DNA from: LGRD01 sp031382215
GTDB lineage: Bacteria; Pseudomonadota; Gammaproteobacteria; Burkholderiales; Burkholderiaceae_C
DNA length: 64,000 nucleotides
Assembly: GCA_031382215.1 (NCBI GenBank)
Contig: JANMYQ010000361.1
Span: 3,383 to 67,382 of the forward strand
Direction: 5' to 3'
Each line of letters begins with the position of its first letter. Position 1 is the stretch's first letter. A model generated the notes under the pieces. It was not told the DNA's origin and ran no database searches. It saw nothing but the letters and a program-made list of their open reading frames with translations. A program made the translations under genes and the position numbers. This document shows, piece after piece, positions 16,487-24,430 of the stretch.

Positions 16487-17412
16487 TGCGTTGCCACCTT
16501 CGCGCCGGGGCCGATGCGCCGGCCCAGGCCCCAGATGCTGCCCAGCAGCAGCGCGCCGCCCAGCCACTGCCACGGCCCGAGCTGTTCACCGAGCAGCAGC
16601 GCGGCCAGCAGAACCGCGGTGAGCGGCTCGACCAGCGTGGCCACCGTCAGCGCGGTCGGGCTCAGGCGCGCCGCACCCCAGCTGAAGGCCAGCAGCGCCA
16701 GCGCCGCGGTCACGACGCCGAGGTAGAGGAACCAGGCTTCGGGCGCCACCTCCACCGGCCAGTGCAGCGGCCGGTACAGCGCGGTGAGGCCCATCACCGC
16801 GGCGGCCACCACGGTCAGACAGGTCGTTGCCGGCCCGGCGCCCAGGCTCGTCGACAAACGCCCGCTGACGAGCGTGAAGCCGGCGTAGAGCACCGCCGAT
16901 GCAACCGAAAATGCCACGCCGAGCAGCAGGTCGTGGCGGCTCGCCTCCGCCGACGCGGCGCCGTGCTTCGCGACGATCAGCACCGTGCCGATCAACGCCG
17001 CCGCCAGCACGAGCACCAGCGATGCATCGAGCCGCTCCTGCCCGCGCCCGAGTGCCACCAGGGTCACCAGCACCGGCGGCAGGCACAGCGCGATCAAGGT
17101 GGGCACCGCCGCGCCGATGCGCTCGATGCCGAGAAACCAGCACAGCACATACAACGCCATCGCCGTGCCCGCGCCGACGACCAGCGCCAAGTGCGGCCGC
17201 ACGGCCTGCCACAACGACGCTCGCCCGAACACCGCCAGCAACACCACCGAGCCAACGACGAAACGCCAGAACGAGATGTTCTCCGGCGTAAAGCCGTGGC
17301 GCGCGATCAGCACGTTGACGACCAGCGCGCCGGTGCCCCACAGGAAGCCAGCGCCGCAGGCTGCGGCCAGCGCGAGACGTGCCGTGGGGGCGAGATGAGC
17401 ACGACCAGTCAA
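16483..17412 (-). CDS. EamA/DMT-family transporter
   Basis: This is a ten-helix drug/metabolite transporter of 309 residues made of two EamA repeats. The first repeat runs from LAAACGAGFLWGTGALVVN to about residue 140; the second from GVAFSVASAVLYAGFTLVSG to the end, including TALTVATLVEPLTAVLLAALLLGEQLGPWQWLGG, the typical EamA closing motif. Substrate cannot be told from sequence. Its last codon overlaps the TTG start of the nucleotidase gene. Confidence 0.85.
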   Translation of the reverse strand: MTGRAHLAPTARLALAAACGAGFLWGTGALVVNVLIARHGFTPENISFWRFVVGSVVLLAVFGRASLWQAVRPHLALVVGAGTAMALYVLCWFLGIERIGAAVPTLIALCLPPVLVTLVALGRGQERLDASLVLVLAAALIGTVLIVAKHGAASAEASRHDLLLGVAFSVASAVLYAGFTLVSGRLSTSLGAGPATTCLTVVAAAVMGLTALYRPLHWPVEVAPEAWFLYLGVVTAALALLAFSWGAARLSPTALTVATLVEPLTAVLLAALLLGEQLGPWQWLGGALLLGSIWGLGRRIGPGAKVATH

Positions 17413-17447
17413 GCGAACGCCGCGGAACCGGCTCTGCCGGGCCGCTG

Positions 17448-17494
17448 GTGTGCCCCCTGGGGGGAGCGCCGCAGGCGCTTCGGGGGGTTCACAC
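17448..17494. repeat. Palindromic intergenic element (REP-like)
   Basis: The gap between the transporter gene and argB contains a nested dyad: inner stem AGCGCC-GCA-GGCGCT (17465-17479) flanked by C-rich and G-rich arms (CCCCC and GGGGGG). A second small hairpin, CCGGC-TCT-GCCGG, lies just outside at 17428-17440. Elements of this look recur between genes in Burkholderiales, and this one may also terminate argB transcription. I could not test copy number. Confidence 0.5.
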
Positions 17495-18412
17495 TCAATG
17501 CGAGCGGATCATCGTGCCGTAGGCCTGCTCCGTCAGCACTTCCAGCAGCATCGCATGCGGCACACGCCCGTCGATGATGTGCACGGTGTTCACGCCGTTC
17601 TTGGCCGCGTCGAGCGCCGACGAGATCTTGGGCAGCATGCCGCCGCTGATCGTGCCGTCGGCGAACAGCTCGTCGATCTCGCGCGCGGTCAGGTTGGTCA
17701 GCAGCTTGCCGCTCTTGTCGAGCACGCCGGGCGTGTTGGTCAGCATCATCAGCTTCTCGGCCTTCAGCACCTCGGCCAGCTTGCCGGCCACCACGTCGGC
17801 GTTGATGTTGTAGTTCTCGTTGTCGCGCCCGAAGCCCAGCGGCGAGATGACCGGGATGAACTGGTCGTCCTGCAGCGCCTTCACAACGCTCGGGTCGATC
17901 GACTCGATCTCGCCGACCGAGCCCACGTCGTGCTCCTTGGTCGGGTCGTCGCGGTCCATCATCTTCAGCTTGCGGGCGCGGATCAGCCCGCCGTCGCGCC
18001 CCGTCAGCCCCACCGCCTTGCCGCCGGCCACGTTGATCAGGCCGACGATGTCTTGTTGCACCTGGCCGGCCAGCACCCACTCGACCACTTCCATGGTCTC
18101 GTCGTCGGTCACGCGCATGCCCTGGATGAAGGTGCCCTTCTTGCCCAGCTTGGCCAGCGCCTCTTCGATCTGCGGGCCACCGCCGTGCACCACCACCGGA
18201 TTCATGCCCACCAGCTTGAGCAGCACCACGTCTTCGGCAAAGTCCTGCTGCAGCGACGGGTCGGTCATCGCGTTGCCGCCGTACTTGATCACGATGGTCT
18301 TGCCGTGGAATTTTCGGATGTACGGCAGCGCCTGCGCCAGGATCTCGGCCTTGTCGCGCGCGGCGATGTGCGACAGGTCGGGGGCGGCGGCAACGGGCGG
18401 TTCGGTGCTCAT
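17495..18412 (-). CDS. argB: Acetylglutamate kinase
   Basis: ArgB phosphorylates N-acetylglutamate in arginine synthesis. The 305-residue product has the amino-acid kinase motifs IVIKYGGNAM near residue 40, VVVHGGGPQIEEAL, and FIPVISPLGFGRDNENYNINAD, and closes with DGRVPHAMLLEVLTEQAYGTMI. A 30-residue N-terminal extension precedes the core. It is divergent from the copper island across 187 bp, so it marks the left chromosomal flank. Confidence 0.96.
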   Translation of the reverse strand: MSTEPPVAAAPDLSHIAARDKAEILAQALPYIRKFHGKTIVIKYGGNAMTDPSLQQDFAEDVVLLKLVGMNPVVVHGGGPQIEEALAKLGKKGTFIQGMRVTDDETMEVVEWVLAGQVQQDIVGLINVAGGKAVGLTGRDGGLIRARKLKMMDRDDPTKEHDVGSVGEIESIDPSVVKALQDDQFIPVISPLGFGRDNENYNINADVVAGKLAEVLKAEKLMMLTNTPGVLDKSGKLLTNLTAREIDELFADGTISGGMLPKISSALDAAKNGVNTVHIIDGRVPHAMLLEVLTEQAYGTMIRSH

Positions 18413-18599
18413 GGGTCAAAGTCCTTGCAAATGCGCGTCGTCACGCGCAGACAGAAATTGTAGGCGTCGGGCCCGTTCTCGCCGCAGCGCAGGCTTGAGG
18501 GCTGGGGCGGAGCCGCACCGAAGTTGCGCGACCGCAAGCCGACGCGAGGAATAGCCGACATGGGCATGCCAGGCGCGCGGGATGCGTTAGAGTCAAATC

Positions 18600-19040
18600 A
18601 TGAGTGGGCTGGTTCGAACGCTGTTGGTCTGGTTGCTCGTCCTCGCGGTTCCTGCGCAGGGCGCGGCGGCTGCGACCATGGCGTTTTGCGCGCCGACCCA
18701 CCATGGTGTCGAAAAGGTCATCGCGTCCGAGCAAGGGGCCATGGCCGGCCACCTTCACAGCGCGAGCGGCGATCAGGCGCATCACCACCTCGCGGCCGAC
18801 GTTGCCGATGTCGTCCAGACCTCCTCAACGGATGAGGCCGCATCCGCGGGCCTCACGCCGGCCGACCCGCACAAGTGCAGCGCCTGCGCCGCGTGCTGCC
18901 TGGCCGGCGCCATCCTCGGCGCCATGCCGCGGGTGGCCGCCGCCGAGGCCGGCCCGACGTCGTTCGATGCCGTGGTGACCAGCGTCCCCCGCTTCACCAC
19001 CGGCGGCCCCGACCGCCCTCCCAGAGTCGTTCTCGCGTAA
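18600..19040 (+). CDS. Small exported His/Cys-containing protein, copper island
   Basis: I do not recognise a named family. The 146-residue product starts with a signal peptide (LLVWLLVLAVPAQGAAA). Several histidines follow (HHGVE, HLHS, AHHHLA), then a cysteine cluster CSACAACC near residues 93-100. A conserved-looking C-terminus reads TSVPRFTTGGPDRPP. Such proteins often open copper-resistance clusters in this group, and this is the first gene of the island on the plus strand. A metal-binding periplasmic role is an inference. A similar-looking protein lies at 29666. Confidence 0.65.
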   Translation: MSGLVRTLLVWLLVLAVPAQGAAAATMAFCAPTHHGVEKVIASEQGAMAGHLHSASGDQAHHHLAADVADVVQTSSTDEAASAGLTPADPHKCSACAACCLAGAILGAMPRVAAAEAGPTSFDAVVTSVPRFTTGGPDRPPRVVLA

Positions 19041-19151
19041 GCCGGCGGGATTGGCGCGCGCGCGAGCGCTGTGCAAAGCCCGCCAAGTCCCCTGTCTCCC
19101 ATGCTGTCCAGGCAGTACGGGGAGTTCACCGACTTTGCTGCGAGAACCGCC

Positions 19152-19544
19152 ATGGCCTCTTCCTTTCCGCCCATCCCGCACCGCCTCGTTGCGTGCCGGC
19201 TTCTTCTGCTCGCCCTGTGTGCCGCCGCCCTGACGGCGCAGGCCCAACCAGCGGCCCCCACCGCCAGGCCCGACCCGCTGGACCCTCGCGCTCGCGTTCC
19301 GGCGCTGGTGTACGAAACGTCGCTCAGTCCGCCACCCCGTGCGGGCAACGACAAACCCATCGCCTGGCGTGACGCGAACGACGCTGTGGCCCGCATCGGC
19401 GGCTGGCGCACTTATCTCCGCGAGACCCAGCAGCCCGATCCCGCGGCGGCGGAGAAGCCTGTGGCACCCGCGCAGGCTCCTGCGTCCGCGCCGGCTGCAG
19501 CGGCCAAGCTGGCGCCGGCCGGTCATTCAGGTCACAAACATTGA
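19152..19544 (+). CDS. Exported Ala/Pro-rich protein with histidine tail
   Basis: This 130-residue protein has a clear signal peptide (CRLLLLALCAAALTAQAQ) and a short conserved-looking core (RVPALVYETSLSP, DANDAVARIGGWRTYLRE). A low-complexity Ala/Pro linker leads to the C-terminus GHSGHKH. The histidine tail suggests metal binding. It precedes the TolC-type gene by 10 bp and is probably in the same operon. The ATG at 19152 gives the signal peptide directly; the frame is open further upstream. Function unknown. Confidence 0.65.
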   Translation: MASSFPPIPHRLVACRLLLLALCAAALTAQAQPAAPTARPDPLDPRARVPALVYETSLSPPPRAGNDKPIAWRDANDAVARIGGWRTYLRETQQPDPAAAEKPVAPAQAPASAPAAAAKLAPAGHSGHKH

Positions 19545-19554
19545 GGGCCGCACG

Positions 19555-21027
19555 ATGAGCCATGACACCCAAATCCATGCAAGCTCCGGTCGTGGAGTTC
19601 GCGTTCCGCACGTTCCGCACGTTCCGCGCGTACTGGCGCTGCTGACCTTTGCCGCTGTTCTGGGGGGCTGCGCAGGCTTCACCCCGGACGGTGGCTTCGG
19701 CGCAGTGGAACGGGCCACCAAAGAGCGGATCGGCAAAGACCTGCACTGGGCACGCGGTGACGCCGACCTGGACACCATCGCCAAGCGCGTGGCGGAACTG
19801 CTTGCCAAACCACTGACGGTGGACGATGCCGTGCAGATCGCGCTGCTCAACAACCGCGGGCTGCAGGCCGACTACTCTGAACTCGGCATCACCGAGGCCG
19901 AGCTCGTGCAGGCCGGGCGCCTGCCGAACCCGGGCTTCAGCTTCGGGCGCATGAGCCGGGGCGACGAACGGGAGATCGAGCGCGGCCTGCACTTCAACCT
20001 GGCGCGCCTGTTGGCGATGCCGCTGATCGGGCGTCTGGAGGCGCGCCGTTTCGAGCAAGTGAAGGGGCGGGTGGCGATGAACGTGCTGTCGCTGGCCGCC
20101 GACACGCGCAAGGCCTACTTCACCGCCCTGGCGGCGGAAGAGACCGTTCGCTACATGCGGCAAGTCAAGCAGGCGGCCGATGCCAGTGCCGAGCTGGCTC
20201 GACGCATGGAGCAGGTCGGCAACTTCAACAAGCTGCAGCGTGCGCGGGAACAGGCGTTCCATGCCAACGCCGCCCTGCGGCTCGCCCAGGCGGAACAGGC
20301 CCAGCGGTCGACGCGCGAGCGTCTGGTGCGGCTGCTCGGCGCCTGGGGGCCGCAGACCCTGTTCACCTTGCCCGAGCGCCTGCCGGACCTGCCGCCATCG
20401 CCCATGGAATTGCCGGACATCGAGCAGGTGGCCCTGGCGCAGCGGCTGGATGTGCAGGGCGCCAGGCTGGCGGCGGAACAGACGGCCAGCAACCTGGGCC
20501 TGACGCGAACCACCCGCTTCATCAACGTGCTGGAACTCGGGGTGACGCGCAACAGCTCGAACGAGGCGCCGACCCAGCGCGGCTGGGAAATCGGCTTCGA
20601 GCTGCCGCTGTTCGACTGGGGCGGCGCCCGCATTGCGCGTGCCGAGGCGGTGTACATGCAGACCCTGCACCGCGCCGCCGAGACCGCGATCAACGCGCGC
20701 TCCGAGGTGCGCGAGGTCTACACCGGCTACCGTTCGGCCTACGACATCGCGCGCCATCACCGCGACGAAATCGTGCCGCTGAATCAGCGCATCGCCGAAG
20801 AGAACCTGCTTCGCTACAACGGCATGCTGATCGGAATATTCGAACTGCTCGCCGATGCCCGCACCCAGATCGCCAGCGTCAACGCCGCCATCGAGGCGCT
20901 GCGCGACTTCTGGATCGCGCAGGCCGACCTCGACATGGCCCTGATCGGCAAGCCCAGCCTGGCTCTGTCCACTGGCGCAGCCGCCGGCCCCGCGATGGCG
21001 GCCGAGAGCGGCGGCGCGGCCCACTGA
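19555..21027 (+). CDS. TolC-family outer membrane lipoprotein
   Basis: This is an outer-membrane efflux-channel protein of 490 residues. The N-terminus has a signal ending in the lipobox LGGCAG, so it is probably a lipoprotein. Two OEP repeats are visible: one from VDDAVQIALLNNRGLQADY and one from QVALAQRLDVQGARLAAEQ, with a FELPLFDWGGARIARAE strand typical of TolC relatives. Three tandem 9-bp units (gttccgcac-like, 19603-19629) encode VPHVPHVPR just before the signal helix. It lies in an operon with a multicopper oxidase and has no adaptor or inner-membrane pump beside it. Confidence 0.85.
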   Translation: MSHDTQIHASSGRGVRVPHVPHVPRVLALLTFAAVLGGCAGFTPDGGFGAVERATKERIGKDLHWARGDADLDTIAKRVAELLAKPLTVDDAVQIALLNNRGLQADYSELGITEAELVQAGRLPNPGFSFGRMSRGDEREIERGLHFNLARLLAMPLIGRLEARRFEQVKGRVAMNVLSLAADTRKAYFTALAAEETVRYMRQVKQAADASAELARRMEQVGNFNKLQRAREQAFHANAALRLAQAEQAQRSTRERLVRLLGAWGPQTLFTLPERLPDLPPSPMELPDIEQVALAQRLDVQGARLAAEQTASNLGLTRTTRFINVLELGVTRNSSNEAPTQRGWEIGFELPLFDWGGARIARAEAVYMQTLHRAAETAINARSEVREVYTGYRSAYDIARHHRDEIVPLNQRIAEENLLRYNGMLIGIFELLADARTQIASVNAAIEALRDFWIAQADLDMALIGKPSLALSTGAAAGPAMAAESGGAAH

Positions 21028-21042
21028 ACCGAAGGAACACAC

Positions 21043-22491
21043 ATGGTTTCCCGACGCAATTTTCTGGGCGGCGCAGGTGCAGCAACCGCAGCCGCAACCG
21101 CAGCCGTTACGGCGGCAGTGACGGCCGCCACCGTCAGCAAGGTGGCGATGGCGGCGCTGCCCGAGCCCGTGATCCAGACCAAGCCCGACACCATGCCGCC
21201 GTTGGTGCCGAACACCGGGCGGCCCTACAACCCCGTCGTCACGCTCAACGGCTGGACCCTGCCCTGGCGCATGAACAAGGGCGTGAAGGAGTTTCACCTC
21301 GTCGCCGAGCCGGTGGTGCGCGAGATGAGCCCCGGCTTCAAGGCGCACTTGTGGGGCTACAACGGCCAGAGCCCGGGGCCGACGATCGAGGTGGTGGAAG
21401 GCGATCGGGTGCGCATCTTCGTCACCAACAAACTCGGCGAACTCACCAGCGTTCACTGGCACGGCCAGCGCCTGCCCAACGGCATGGACGGTGTGACGGG
21501 GCTGACCCAGCCCGGCATCGCGCCCGGCAAGACTTACGTTTACGAGTTCGTCGCGCGCCGCCCCGGCACCTTCATGTACCACCCGCATGCCGATGAGATG
21601 GTGCAGATGGCGATGGGGATGATGGGCTTCTGGATCACCCATCCGAAGGCGAAGCACCCGCTGATCGACGAAGTCGACCGCGACTTCTGCTTCCTGCTCA
21701 ACGCCTATGACATCGAGCCTGGCAGCGCCACGCCGAAGATCATGACGATGCTGGACTTCAACCTGTGGAGCTGGAACAGCCGCATCTTCCCGGGCATCGA
21801 CCCGCTGGTGGTGCGGCACATGGACAAGGTGCGCCTTCGTGTGGGCAACCTGACGATGACCAACCACCCGATCCACCTCCACGGGCACGAGTTCCTGATC
21901 ACCGGCACCGATGGCGGGCCGACGCCGAAGAGCGCGCGCCAGTACGAGGTGACGGCCGACATCGCGGTGGGCCAGATGCGGCAGATGGACTTCCTTGCCG
22001 ACGAAGAGGGTGACTGGGCCTTCCACTGCCACAAGAGCCACCACACGATGAACGCGATGGGCCACGACGTGCCGACCATGATCGGCGTGGATCACCGAGG
22101 CGTGGCGCGGCAAATCACGAAGCTCATCCCCGACTACATGGTGATGGGCGAGCGCGGCATGAAGGACATGACCGAAATGGAGATGCCGCTGCCCGACAAC
22201 ACCGCCGCGATGATGACCGGCACCGGCCCGTTCGGCGCCGTCGGCATGGGTGGCATGTTCAGCATGGTGAAGGTGCGCAAGGACCAGAAGCGCGGCGACT
22301 ACAGCGACCCGGGCTGGTACCGGCACCCGCCGGGCACGGTGGCGTACGAGTTCACGGGTGCCTTGCCGGACCCGGCGCGCTTCAAGGCCGACGCGAGCCC
22401 AGGGCCCGGCTCCATGCGGCCGATGGCCAAGCCAGCCCAGGACGTCGAGGTGAAGGTGCGCAAGCCCGCAGGTGGCCACTCGGGCCACTGA
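21043..22491 (+). CDS. Tat-exported multicopper oxidase
   Basis: This enzyme probably oxidises Cu(I) in the periplasm, like CueO or CopA-type oxidases. The 482-residue product begins with a Tat signal (VSRRNFLGGAG) followed by an unusually repetitive Ala/Thr stretch. All four copper motifs are intact: HWHG, HPHAD, HPIHLHGHEF and HCHKSHHTMNAM, the last with an axial methionine. After these sites comes a Met-rich segment (GERGMKDMTEMEMPLP, AAMM, GMGGMFSM), a likely Cu(I)-binding region. It lies between the TolC lipoprotein and a cupredoxin, 15 bp and 30 bp away. Confidence 0.92.
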   Translation: MVSRRNFLGGAGAATAAATAAVTAAVTAATVSKVAMAALPEPVIQTKPDTMPPLVPNTGRPYNPVVTLNGWTLPWRMNKGVKEFHLVAEPVVREMSPGFKAHLWGYNGQSPGPTIEVVEGDRVRIFVTNKLGELTSVHWHGQRLPNGMDGVTGLTQPGIAPGKTYVYEFVARRPGTFMYHPHADEMVQMAMGMMGFWITHPKAKHPLIDEVDRDFCFLLNAYDIEPGSATPKIMTMLDFNLWSWNSRIFPGIDPLVVRHMDKVRLRVGNLTMTNHPIHLHGHEFLITGTDGGPTPKSARQYEVTADIAVGQMRQMDFLADEEGDWAFHCHKSHHTMNAMGHDVPTMIGVDHRGVARQITKLIPDYMVMGERGMKDMTEMEMPLPDNTAAMMTGTGPFGAVGMGGMFSMVKVRKDQKRGDYSDPGWYRHPPGTVAYEFTGALPDPARFKADASPGPGSMRPMAKPAQDVEVKVRKPAGGHSGH

Positions 22492-22521
22492 ATCCGGTCG
22501 TCACAACCCAAGGAGAATCAC

Positions 22522-23058
22522 ATGAATGAACAAATCGCGACCCCGCTCGCACGCCGTTCCGTCCTCCGGCGCATGGCGGCGGCCGCCGCTGCGACGCTGC
22601 CTCTGCTGGCCCCCACAACGCATGCGCACACCGACAAGCCGCACGCGCCCAAGACCGGCCCTGTGTTCAAGGAACAGAAGGACTGGGGCATTGCCGGCGA
22701 TGCGAACAAGGCCAGGCGCAGCATCGAGGTTCGCATGGCCGACAACATGCGCTTCACGCCCGGGCGCATCGAGGTGCGGCAAGGCGAAACGGTGAAGTTC
22801 GTGGTCCGCAATACGGGCAAGGTGATGCACGAGTTCGTCATCGGCACCGAGGCCGAGAACGCCCAGCACGCCGAGCTGATGGTGAAGTTCCCGACCATGG
22901 AACACGACGAGCCCTACATGGCGCATGTGCCGCCGGGCAAGACCGGCGAGATCGTCTGGACCTTCAACCGCGCCGGCCAGTTCGAGTTCGCCTGCCTGAT
23001 CGCCGGCCACTACCAGGCCGGCATGGTCGGCACGATCATGGTCGCGGGCAAGGCGTGA
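22522..23058 (+). CDS. Exported cupredoxin
   Basis: This is a blue-copper-type electron carrier or copper chaperone of 178 residues. A twin-arginine signal (ARRSVLRRMAAA) precedes the beta-sandwich domain. Copper ligands are visible as His in KVMHEFVIG, Cys in FEFACLIAGH, the following His in that motif, and Met in YQAGMVG. A GGAG ribosome site lies before the ATG. It follows the multicopper oxidase and is likely its redox or metal partner, which is inference from gene order. Confidence 0.9.
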   Translation: MNEQIATPLARRSVLRRMAAAAAATLPLLAPTTHAHTDKPHAPKTGPVFKEQKDWGIAGDANKARRSIEVRMADNMRFTPGRIEVRQGETVKFVVRNTGKVMHEFVIGTEAENAQHAELMVKFPTMEHDEPYMAHVPPGKTGEIVWTFNRAGQFEFACLIAGHYQAGMVGTIMVAGKA

Positions 23059-23096
23059 AGCATCTTCGGCAGCCACTTCAATCCAAAGGAACACTC

Positions 23097-23465
23097 ATGA
23101 ACCACCAACAACGCTTCTTCCGCCGCGCCACGGGCCGGGCGCTTGTGCTTGCTTTTGCGCTTTCAGCCGCGGCCGTGTTGCCGTCCTGGGCCGCAGGTGA
23201 CCCAAGCGCAAAGGGCACGCTGATCGCGCAGGCCCCCAGCGCCGAGATGATCGACGGCGAGGTGCGCAAGGTGGACAAGGAGGATGGCAAGCTGACCCTC
23301 AAGCACGCCGACATCAAGAGCCTGGACATGCCGGCGATGACGATGGTGTTCGTCGTCAAGGACAAGGCGATGCTCGACAAGCTGAAGGCCGGCGACAAGA
23401 TCAAGTTCAAGGCCATCAACGACGGGGGCAAGCTCACCGTCACCGAAATGCAGATGGCGCAGTAG
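23097..23465 (+). CDS. CusF-like periplasmic copper-binding protein
   Basis: This 122-residue protein has a signal peptide and a small OB-fold domain like CusF, which carries Cu(I)/Ag(I) to the Cus pump. The core reads VDKEDGKLTLKHADIKSLDMPAMTMVF, giving the His and two Met ligands of CusF; the CusF tryptophan position is not obvious. It closes with KFKAINDGGKLTVTEMQ. The start at 23097 has an AAAGGA ribosome site. It ends the left copper module and may serve CusCBA encoded 7 kb away. Confidence 0.88.
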   Translation: MNHQQRFFRRATGRALVLAFALSAAAVLPSWAAGDPSAKGTLIAQAPSAEMIDGEVRKVDKEDGKLTLKHADIKSLDMPAMTMVFVVKDKAMLDKLKAGDKIKFKAINDGGKLTVTEMQMAQ

Positions 23466-23535
23466 ATTGCGCTGGGCCCGGCCGATTGACGATCCAGACG
23501 ACCACCGCTTTAACGCACCCAACTTACTCAGTGCC

Positions 23536-23922
23536 ATGAACCTCAAAACCACCCGGGCCTGCATGGCACTGGCCGCCGCTACGCTTTGTGGCGGAGCACT
23601 TGCCGCCGGCCCCATCGTGGACATCGCCTGGTCACCCGACGGCCGCTTTGCCCACAAGGCGCAGATCGCAGCCGGCAAGTTCGTCGAGGTCTGCGGCAAG
23701 CTGGCGGCAGGCGACGGCGTGCGCTGGGGCTTCACGGCCGGCGCGCCGGTGGACTTCAACATCCACTACCACGTCGGCAAGGAGGCGGTGTTTCCGGTCA
23801 AGCAGGCGCAGGTTGCCGCTGGCAGCGACACGCTGAAGGTCGAGGTGGCGCAAGACTACTGCTGGATGTGGACGAACAAGGGCAGTGCCCCGGCGAGCTT
23901 GACGGTCGACCTGGCGCGCTGA
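23536..23922 (+). CDS. Small exported protein of unknown function
   Basis: I do not recognise a characterised family. The 128-residue product has a signal peptide (ACMALAAATLCGGALAA). The mature part has two cysteines (VEVCGKLAAG and QDYCWMWTNK), which could form a disulfide, and a histidine pair in VDFNIHYHVGKEAVF. Aromatic and histidine content around these sites would suit metal binding. It lies 70 bp after the CusF-like gene and 28 bp from the convergent cueR gene. A role in copper handling is inferred only from location. Confidence 0.7.
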   Translation: MNLKTTRACMALAAATLCGGALAAGPIVDIAWSPDGRFAHKAQIAAGKFVEVCGKLAAGDGVRWGFTAGAPVDFNIHYHVGKEAVFPVKQAQVAAGSDTLKVEVAQDYCWMWTNKGSAPASLTVDLAR

Positions 23923-23950
23923 GTGCGTTGGCCGCGGCCAGCGCCGTGAA

Positions 23951-24430
23951 TCAGGTCGCCCGGCGCCGCGCCCGCCCCGGCTGGAGCCCGGCGGTCTTGC
24001 CGAGCGGGTGATGTGCCACAGCCGCCGGCGCAGCCCCCTCGTGGGCGAGCGAGTCGATGATCGGGCAGTCGGGCCGGTCGTCGCCATGGCAGCAGTGCAC
24101 CAGGTGTTCGAGCGTGGCCTTCATCGAGTGCAGATCCTTCAGCTTCTCGTCGAGTTCTTCGATGTGCGCCTGCGCCAGCGCACGCACCTGCCGGCTCGGC
24201 CGCTTGCGGTCCTGCCACAGGCCCAGCAACTCGCGAATCTGTTCGATGGAAAAGCCCAGGTCGCGCGATTGGCGGATGAAGCGCAAGGTGCTGACTTCCT
24301 TGGCGGTGTACTGCCGATAGCCCGACTCGGTGCGTGCTGCCTCCGGGAAGAGGCCGACGCTCTCGTAGTGGCGAATCATCTTTGCCGACACGCCCGAGGC
24401 CTTCGCGGCTTCGCCGATGTTCATGCTCAT
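23951..24430 (-). CDS. cueR: Copper-responsive MerR-family regulator
   Basis: CueR activates copper efflux promoters when it binds Cu(I) or Ag(I). The 159-residue protein has the MerR DNA-binding head (MNIGEAAKASGVSAKMIRHYESVGL), a dimer coiled coil and the metal loop CCHGDDRPDCPII, whose two cysteines correspond to the CueR ligands. Its ATG at 24430 overlaps the copA stop (ATGA), so it is made from the copA transcript and probably controls its own synthesis. The C-terminal tail beyond the metal loop is longer and basic. Candidate target promoters lie upstream of copA and copZ. Confidence 0.93.
   Translation of the reverse strand: MSMNIGEAAKASGVSAKMIRHYESVGLFPEAARTESGYRQYTAKEVSTLRFIRQSRDLGFSIEQIRELLGLWQDRKRPSRQVRALAQAHIEELDEKLKDLHSMKATLEHLVHCCHGDDRPDCPIIDSLAHEGAAPAAVAHHPLGKTAGLQPGRARRRAT

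Noticed and set aside
18413..18599. A promoter for the left copper module before 18600.
   Set aside because: Only a TAGAGT-like hexamer near the start was seen; no 19-bp-spaced pair like those at copA/copZ could be found.
19324..22488. A minus-strand open frame of over 1000 codons opposite the TolC and multicopper oxidase genes.
   Set aside because: It is His/Arg/Gly/Val-rich without family motifs and mirrors the codon pattern of the real plus-strand genes; high GC gives such antisense frames.
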